Shown: positions 24,801 through 33,800 of the stretch, one piece after another
How positions within the stretch are numbered: the first letter of the stretch is position 1
Layout of the letters: each line of letters starts with the position of its first letter
From: Saccoglossus kowalevskii
Taxonomy: Eukaryota; Hemichordata; Enteropneusta; Harrimaniidae
Reading direction: 5' to 3'
DNA: 34,887 nucleotides
Assembly (NCBI RefSeq): GCF_000003605.2
Contig: NW_003116455.1
Location: 297,391 to 332,277 of the forward strand
Made by a program: the position numbers and the translations under genes
The notes under the pieces: model-generated
Told to the model about the DNA's origin: nothing
Databases searched by the model: none
Seen by the model: only the letters and a program-made list of their open reading frames with translations

Positions 24801-27800
24801 CTCAAATATGCTGGCGAACAAATTCTAGGGCCAGGCAGTAATTTTTTTTTTCTCGGCCTAATGGAAGTTGGTACTGTTTAATATTAGCTATTTTCTCATA
24901 GAAACATTAGCCAAGTGGTTCTCATTAGGTTATCCCACTCTAAAAATACAAATGTATTAAAAGTATTTTGTAACACAGCATGCCATTCGGATTAGGATCT
25001 ATAATCAGGACTTAAAATACACATTTTATCTAAGTATTAAGTCTTTAGAATGTGTATACATTTTAAAATCTGGTACTCCAATTGCAATAACTTGGTATGT
25101 CATGGAGGATGGGGATATCAGTAATATTATTTGAGTCACCAGATAGTCTTACATGATTACATCATGTTACCTTTTGACATTTAAACTCATTAAACTGTGA
25201 TATATATTGTTTTTTATACTGGCCCATAATTTCTCTTAAAGTGCTACAGTTGTCGTGCACTTTGCATGCTCGTCTCTATGGGTCATATATTGAACAGGAT
25301 ACGGAGCAACAACTGTAGCACTGTAATTGAATTTGTTTACACTTTTTTTCTTATATTCTTTAATATTAGGTTCTGTAGTGTTCTATACCAGGGTCCCATA
25401 CTGCATACATGTACATGTACATGTATCATGAATAATTAATTAGCAATGCATACGTCTTGAATAGACCATAGCACTTAACTTCGCGTCAACCAATATTTAA
25501 AAAAAAAATTATAAAAACAACAATATAATTGTCATAGCTGAATGTAATTTTTAAATTCAAAAAACCATAATTGCAATTAATTAGTTAAGCTTAGCAAACA
25601 AAACTAAAATAAAATGTAAAAATTTGAATTTGAATTGAGATCCACTCTGAGATGCACTGTATGCCCTGGTATGACAAGTCGGTTTTTGCAAAAGCCTACC
25701 CATGCAATACATCAGTCAAGATTAATAATGCGTATCCTGCAATTTAAAAGTTCTGGTTGTCCATAGAGTTAAATAAAGTGAGTGAACTGTGACTCTGGTG
25801 TCACCCCCTTCAAATAAAGGCTTCTTCCTGTCCATTCAACCCACTGTGTGTTATGTCAGTAACCAAGTCAAGTCACTATGATCTATGTATCTCTGTAGTT
25901 TTCAGATTATCTATAGGGAGGTAACCTAACAATAGCGGTGAAACATGTGTAATAAACAGTGTTAGGAAATACTTTCTTTTTCTGCTTATTGTTTCTGTTA
26001 GTTTTGTTTGGAGTTGTAGGACTTTAGACGTGTGGCTGGGGGTCTTGATTATAAACTATCCATCATGTTCAGTGAAGGATTGTTTATCTTTAACCCAGGG
26101 GCTGGATTCGTGATATTTTCCATACAACTTCCTCTATCTGTGATAAGCTAAGTTATTTGTATAATTTTTAATTGGAATGCTGTTGTTTTTCTACCTGATT
26201 ATGCAGGCTATAAATGAGTTTATGAGTGTTACCCCCCCCCCCCCCTCCCCGGTAGGTAAATATTACCTGTAACAAATTTTGTTGTAACCAGAAATGTTTG
26301 CAATAAACCAATTTTTGTTCACTGCGAAATGTAAAAAAAGGACAAACAAAGATCATTATGTCTCAGTGGCGTCAATACTAGTACGGTACATCGTGTGTGA
26401 TTCAACATAATTAAAAGTATTCTAAAGGTGTTTCCTTGCTTAATAATTAATATGCTTCACATATAAGATGATGGTCAATTTTGATGACTATAGAAAATGA
26501 AATTCAAAATTAAATCATTTGAGCAGGATATAGAGAAAACCGTTGTCCCTCCATGGACTGGTCTGGAAACTGACTGAATTTAAACAGAGCATGTCATGGG
26601 TAATAATAACTCGCACCTTTTAGACGATATTCATGCTTATCAATAACTGCTGAAGACACGTACCTGCCCACAGAAAGTGACCATGGACAGTATTAAAACG
26701 TTTTGTAATGTATTTTGTAGAATTCAACTTGAACTAGCCCACCGTATTACACCCACTATTCCAAACATGGTTTTAAAGATTTTTTTATGATACTTTTAAT
26801 AAATAAATCAGAAAAAAATGACTATAATTGTCGTTGCTATGCAATGTATGCATTGTTAACAGGATTGAACCAATTCACACCTCAAACAATTGCCTTTTTC
26901 AGACCAGTCTAAAGAGGGACTGTGAAAAAACTATGATGGTCTCTTTATATAATTCTTTTTACTCTACTTAATTCCCAGTTTAATGACATATGAAGATGAA
27001 GCAGTTATTTGTGTAATGAAATGTTAATTATATCTGTCCATATGTTTGTACCTTGTATAATGTATGCATGAACATGTATACACTTAAAACAATAACTGAC
27101 TAATTTAAAGCATTTATTTTTTGCTGATGACATTTTTTGAGATTACAAAATTCACCAACAGTGACAGTGTCATAGGACAGCAGAGACTGCTACAAAATTT
27201 GGTGATTTCTGCATTTCAGAATAATTCTGAACAGAATCAAATGTTTTCAGAAGCATTAGTAACGAAATTTGAAATTAAAATCAATTGTCGGGGCTCAGAT
27301 ATAGATATGCTGAAAATCATCACAATTTTAATGTTTATTATATATTTTCCACAATTCATACCATAAAATATTTCATAAAATATTTAGTAATACTCTAAAA
27401 ACTGCAGTATTAAAACCTCTATGAATGCCTTCAGAGCTCAGCTTCAATTGGATGCTGTATACTACCTTAGTAGATTTTTTCAGCATTGTGCTTGGCTTTG
27501 GCAGGTGTGTGTTTGTTTGTTTGTTACATGTTGTGGATATAATAGCAGTCTTTACTATGGTGTGGGTTACAGATTCAACATTAATAGTTGCTATTTTGAG
27601 TTCAGTGAGCAGTACATCTGATAATCTGTGTAAATGGCTGTAATTATTTATTGACTTTGTAACTTGAGGATTCTTTATCTAGAGTGAAGAATATCTGTGC
27701 CAAACACATGTACAACTGGTTGGGGTTCATTGTGACTCCACTGTATGGATGAGATATTTATTTCAATTCAAGATAATTTTAAAAAGAGAATTGTGTATAT

Positions 27801-30800
27801 ACTAGTACTATATTTAATTTACTCTATTAGAAATGCATCTTCGGTTGAAGTGCACATAAACCAATAATTGCATGTGGCATCTTCTTTAGTATTCAGCTGT
27901 GAATTTGGTACATGTACATGTATGTGTTTATACATATGTGTCGTCAAATGATTCAGATTGACGAAAGTAGAAACTCTTTCATTTTTTTGACGAGACTATG
28001 TTCACATACAGTCATTGCGCATCTTTTTTCATGTCTGATTTGATTTGCAATTAAACATCTCTCAGTCTTGTTGGTTATTCGGCTTCAGTTGTTAATTGAT
28101 TCAGGGTGTCATGCCAGACGTACATCACATGGGACATCAAATCTTGCTATAAGTGCAGTCTGATTGATCTACTGGAGAGTGTACACTGAATGAGTAAATG
28201 AATTCATGACATTACAGTGCTGTACTGCTATCCTGCTTATGTTACTTTAATTTATTGTATCTGACATGAATTACCAGAGAACTTGCAACAGGAATGTTGT
28301 CTGTTAGTTTAAGCTCCATACTATAAAAAAGGTGGTTAATGTACCCTGCGATTCAGATACCCACTGGACATCAGTAATTTCCTGGTATTTTCTTCAAATT
28401 GTCCTAAACTTGTTCAGTCATTTCAGACAAAGGGATTAAAAGTGTTTTCAGTTAAATTTTTTGTTTTACACCCAAAATATGGCAAATTATTAGAAATTGC
28501 TAGTTGTCATTTTAGATAAAAAGTCCTAAGCTGATTTTGAGACAAATCCTGTATATACTACATAAGTATTGTAATGCATATTGATATGTTAATACTTAAC
28601 TGTCTGGTCATCTGAGGTCACCACTAGTAATTGTTTGCTAATGGTTGTTATTTTTTTAAGTAGTTAATTCATTGTAATGGGTCTACACTTTAGATGCTGC
28701 TTCAACCCAACCCCTGTTTATTGTCTAGGACAGTAAGTAAAAGCGAGAAGTTATGCATCAGTAGGTCAGAGTATACAGGATATTCCATAGGGCTTGATGA
28801 TGTACATCGATGAACTCCCAAGTCAGTGGGTCTGACTCTCATTATGAATATTTAAACCCACCTAAAAATGACGTTCTTCCAATAATTCATTTACTTTTGC
28901 CAGATTTGAAGTACATTTGTAATAAATTTATGATAATTGGAGTCTACCAATGAAGTATAGTGTATGATTTATTGAAAATGACATGTACATAACCACAGCA
29001 TGGTTTAAATGTCCTGTGCAAAGTGTGTCACCACACTGGCTTAGTAAGAACTCCTTTCTGTTCACTGTAAATTGTATCAAAGCATAGTTGCTCTTTCAAA
29101 ACTAACCTGCATATGATTTATGTTTGGCAATCAATAGCCCTGAGTAATGTCTCTGGGGTTAATTACTTTACATACAGAATGCAATGTTAAAGTGGTTCTC
29201 ATGTTTATCCTTGCCAGATGCAAAACCCCAGTTAGCATAGTATGCATGCAAGAAAAAAAAAGCATCTGTGGAAAGCGAAAAAAAAATCTCATACTGTCAA
29301 AACATTCTGTCATACTTCCATCAGATTGCTTTTCTGAGTGTAAGTTTAATTGCACTCAGTTGAGTATACATAGACTCATTCTTGTATAATATTTCAATGA
29401 CTGCACTCATTTGTATGCAACATGCATGCTACTATGAATTACATTAAAGGTCTCCTGCCTTGTGATTTCTGTTGTAGATTTCATGTTTGAAACTAGAGCT
29501 TGGAATGTACATAACCCCGGTACTAGATTTTCCTGGAGCAACAACTGAAAAACACCCTTTCAAACCAATGTGGTCTCTTTTTTTTTTTTCTCATCATCTA
29601 GGTCAATTTCTCTGGATTCTCTTTATATAATGAAATTCCTAGCATTTGTGCATGATGTACATCTACGGGTACTAAATGTCTATTGTACTAACTTTAATAT
29701 TATTTTGTTAAATATCCATGCAAACCAGATCACAATAACTTTCTCCTATGTAATTTCAAGATAGTAAATCGAACCTTAATTCAGATAATTTTGGGCAATA
29801 GGGTTTGTTATCAATGCCAAAGATGCAATCGCAACAAACTGAGATCTTCACCTACAAATCTCACATTTGCTAGGGATGCTTGTAATTGAAGAGTTCGTAC
29901 ACCATATCGCAATTCCAAATATGAGTGCATATTGTTGTCAGGTATCCACATGATCAGGCATGCTTTGTGATTGGCCAAATTGAGTTGTGTATCCCACAAT
30001 TCACTAAGACACTATGACACTATGGTTTGGAATTGTTATTTGATCTATGGTATGAATGGTCAAGTACACATGTGTAATACTGTTATTGTGCAATACCGGT
30101 ATGACAACTCAATAAATAAATGCTGCCTTAAGATTAAATACATAATTATCTTTATGTTCATCTCAGGTCCAATTGTTTGTCATTCCCACTATCTTCTGTA
30201 GGGTCTCTGTTATAGTAAAAACTTTTGTAGACATACATGTATTTCTGAACATGTGTTTATTGTGAATCAAAACAATGAAAAGTGTTGCCTGGAGTCTCCT
30301 CCATAATGACTGTTGTCACTGTAACATTCCAGTATATGTTTATTTGTGTCCGAGAAACTCAGCTACTGAGAAAGACACGATTACAAAATATTGACAGTAT
30401 AATGGCACTGAAGACTGGAGTTTTATGCAGGCTATAAATGTGCATTACCATCTGGTGTTTAGCCTTGTCTTATCTCTGTTTGTGGTTAAAAGGGATGGAC
30501 TCTAGGGGGGACAAGGGCAAGCTACCAAGTTATAAGAATCTCTATGGTATATGATGTGAAAAAAACTCCAGGGATGTGCTTACTAAATATAAGATTTTAA
30601 GACTACCATCTATTCCTGCTCCGTTTTCGCATTGTTAACAATATGAGGAAGTGCTTAGTTTTAGTGGTGCTTAGCTCAACTCAACTTGGCGGGGGAAGGG
30701 GAGGGGGCATAGCATTAACATAAAATGTATTAAATATTGTAATTTTTTTGTGCGAGATTTTGGCTTATATAGAGTTAATGCTTTAATATTTTTTTTGACA

Positions 30801-33800
30801 ATTTTGTCAAAAAAATATAATACCCAAAACGATCCCTTTGACAGGCACTTCCCAAAGTTAGTCAACGTAATATTTATCTATTTTTCTTTTCTTGTAGAAT
30901 TCGACCACAGTTGGCACGTGAAAAGATCGATATGTGTCGTACATGCACCTTTGTAACACCAGGAGAACCGCAAATAACGCTTGGACAAGACAGAGCATTT
31001 ACATATGACCATGTATTTGATATGGATAGCACACAAGATGCTGTCTACAATGAAAGTACACATCAGCTCATTGAAGGGTAAGTGATATGTAAACCTAGAC
31101 AGGAAAGATAATATGACATGAATGCTAACAATATGAGCACAGAATTTCCATGATAGTGACAGTCAGTGTTCCCTCGCTCTAACCGGACTAATTTTGTATG
31201 GCTTGTGAGTCAAAATGGTACTTCCCAGAATAAAATTGGGTTAAAGCTTGTTCACTGCTTGGGAGAAAGATCTTCACCAATAGGATAAAATATATTTATT
31301 GGTATCCAGTCCCATATTTGAGGTTTTGATGAAAAGTACAATAGTACAAGTAATAAATTCTGAAAACCTAAAAAATAACTAACACTAACAATCTAACATT
31401 ACAGGAAAAAATCAAACAAGACACTCAAATTTCTAGACATGGTTAAATTGTATTTTCGTGAAAATAGGCCATGATTGTTTGTGGCCGTAGAGAAGTTTTC
31501 TTTGCTTACACTTGCTTTGTTTATAAAATTAGAAATTCCATAACTATAGTGAGATGAGTTTATCATGTGTTTGTTCTGCATCATTGGTGCATCAAAGAAT
31601 GAGCATTATTAGTTGCGTCAGAAAACGTCTCTGTACGTCATATCGACATAGAGGGCAAACTGTTGACAATATAGGGCACTGTCATTATTCTCATCTGTCA
31701 GATTTAGAGCAGCTCAATATTTGAATGTATGGCCTCCAATCTCATAAGGGTGTGATGCAAGCTACCCTATTCTCTATATATGGTTGGTTGGTTTTGATGC
31801 ATTTGAATCCAATGGCTGACTATTTTTCTTATTGTTCGGCCATCATCTTCTTGAAAACTATTGTTCATATTGCTTTAAATTTTGGTGTTTACATGCTTTA
31901 GGGTTCCCTCATTTGGATTTGTGGCAATTGTCCACTGTTAGCTCATATTTTTTTTTTTCAATCATCATCCATCATGTCAGTAGAGGTAATTTGATTGACA
32001 TACAAAATGTCTTGCTTCACTTTTATTCACTAAATAATACTGTACTTCCTCAATTATTAGTAATACACGTGCTCACGAGTATTACAGGGCTGTTTCTATG
32101 GTCAAAATACAATTATTTTATGGTTTAGTATTAACAGATGTGGGTTGGGGTTTATTTACAGGTTCCTGGATGTACATGTACATATCTAGTTTTAATTTAA
32201 GGTTCCCATGGAATCTCATTAGCTGCCAAATAAGCCATACTGTGCACATGAGGTTTTAATCTGGCTATGTGCACATTCTGACAAGTCTGTCTGCTTCTTC
32301 TTAGATTAGACAAGTAGCTATTAATAACAAAGTTTCTGAGTTAATCTTCATATACCAGTCCCTATTTTTGAATCTTACAAAATCACTTCTGTTGAATTCA
32401 AAGTTGGGTGTAATTTATTAATTCATGTGCTAACACTTATCCTATACTTAGTAGTTCTTATAACCCTGTGTTTGATGAAAATCTGACCAGCTTTAGACTA
32501 GATATTAAAAAAGTCTTATTAATGTTTTTTTTTTTGATTTTTTTTTTTTATGCAAGAGAAATATTACCCTGCAAAAGCATTCTCATTAATTCTTTTCTTG
32601 TCCATGTCTACCGCATCTAGTATTTCATGTAGTGAGTGGAGTTGGGGAAAACAATATCATGCGTTTTCTAGATCAACCATAATGTTTTGATTAGATCTGT
32701 CTGACCTAAGCCCATAGCATGTTAAGCTAAATTAAAAAAGGTATATATTAATAATACATGTATGTATTATGAATCTATAATTGTGAACGGTTGCCAGGCA
32801 TGCGTTTCTGTTAATAGTGCCTTTGCAGAAATGGCAAGCAAAACACAAGGTACCAATTTATAATGTATCTGACATTCACATGTAAAATTCTGCTGATAAA
32901 AAACAGTAGTTAATAATTACAATAATTTTATGTACTTTGTGAATTAGTTGTGCATTTAATAATTTCCAGAACTGTATGACTCATTCATATATTGGGTTCA
33001 CATGACATTTCCTGTGGAAAATTGGAAACTGACAGCAGAATGTCAAAAGGTCACCAATTACTCTGCAGCTTTCCTTGTTTAGAAATTCCTAAGATGACCT
33101 TTTCCCAAAAGTCTTTTTTGTTATCTCTTTTGCTATAGTTCATTGACCCTTCTATAAGCATTTCCCGGTGCAGATATTATAATATGCCTTGTCTTGAAGT
33201 AACTTCTGGCTTTAGAATTACACAAGACCAACTTTAATGTGGCAGATTACCAAAGTTAATTATTTATTAATAAATTACTAGTATTATTAATCTGCAAGGT
33301 TCTGTTAAGTTTTCTTCACATCCGAATGTGCACAGTTTGTTTTTAATGTCAGTATTTAATACTAGACTGGCTGGCAGCAGGTTGTTTTCATAGACAGTGT
33401 GGTGCTATGGTAAAATGCTACATGACACTGGCAATGCATTTTGTTCCAACAGAATGTCAACAACATTATATCTTTGATGCATTTGAACTTGAAAAGAATT
33501 GGTCTGCTCTTTAGTTAGCTAAAATGTATATCACATGCAATAACATTTCTGTAGTTGATTCTGAAATTAGCTACATTTGAAGCATAGATTTGTCACATTT
33601 CCCCAAAACGTTGAACACAAAGTGAATAAAAATATGTATAAAGTAATGTAAAGTGTGGATGTACAGTAAAGACCTTAAATTAATTGTTCTGCTGTAAAAA
33701 TTATCTTTGACTTGGAATTGTGTGGGGTGAAATCATGTGAAGCTAGTTATTTTGGGCTGAACTGTGATTTTAAAAAAAAGTACAAGATTATTGCAAAGTG

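Larger units (their letters stand above)
2329..30897 (+). other. KIF21 intron 1 (28.6 kb), phase 2
   Basis: GT-AG intron of 28,569 bp with donor GTAGGT and acceptor TTGTAG. Apart from the elements listed separately it is AT-rich sequence with no recognisable gene. Stretches in which I see nothing assignable are 2329-4646 (except an AT repeat at 3709), 5031-8555 (except a weak inverted repeat at 7290-7442), 8720-11440, 12763-14628 (except a G-rich tract at 12965), 15078-16042, 17171-18787, 18911-20394, 20536-22270, 22317-23624, 24618-28398 (except items near 25240, 25406, 26232, 27830 and 27909) and 28548-30687. Open frames of 60-95 residues in these stretches lack domains and are often open on both strands, so they are not called as genes. 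Long first introns commonly hold enhancers, but none can be proved from sequence alone. Confidence 0.9.

Noticed and set aside
31150-31275. Segment beginning GTGTTCCCTC with GGCTTGTGAGTCAAAATGG, resembling an interspersed repeat
   Set aside because: Only one copy is in the window and I cannot define its ends, so it is not listed as a feature.
31832-32128. Open frame of 98 codons in intron 2
   Set aside because: Hydrophobic, T-rich low-complexity translation without domain; treated as chance.
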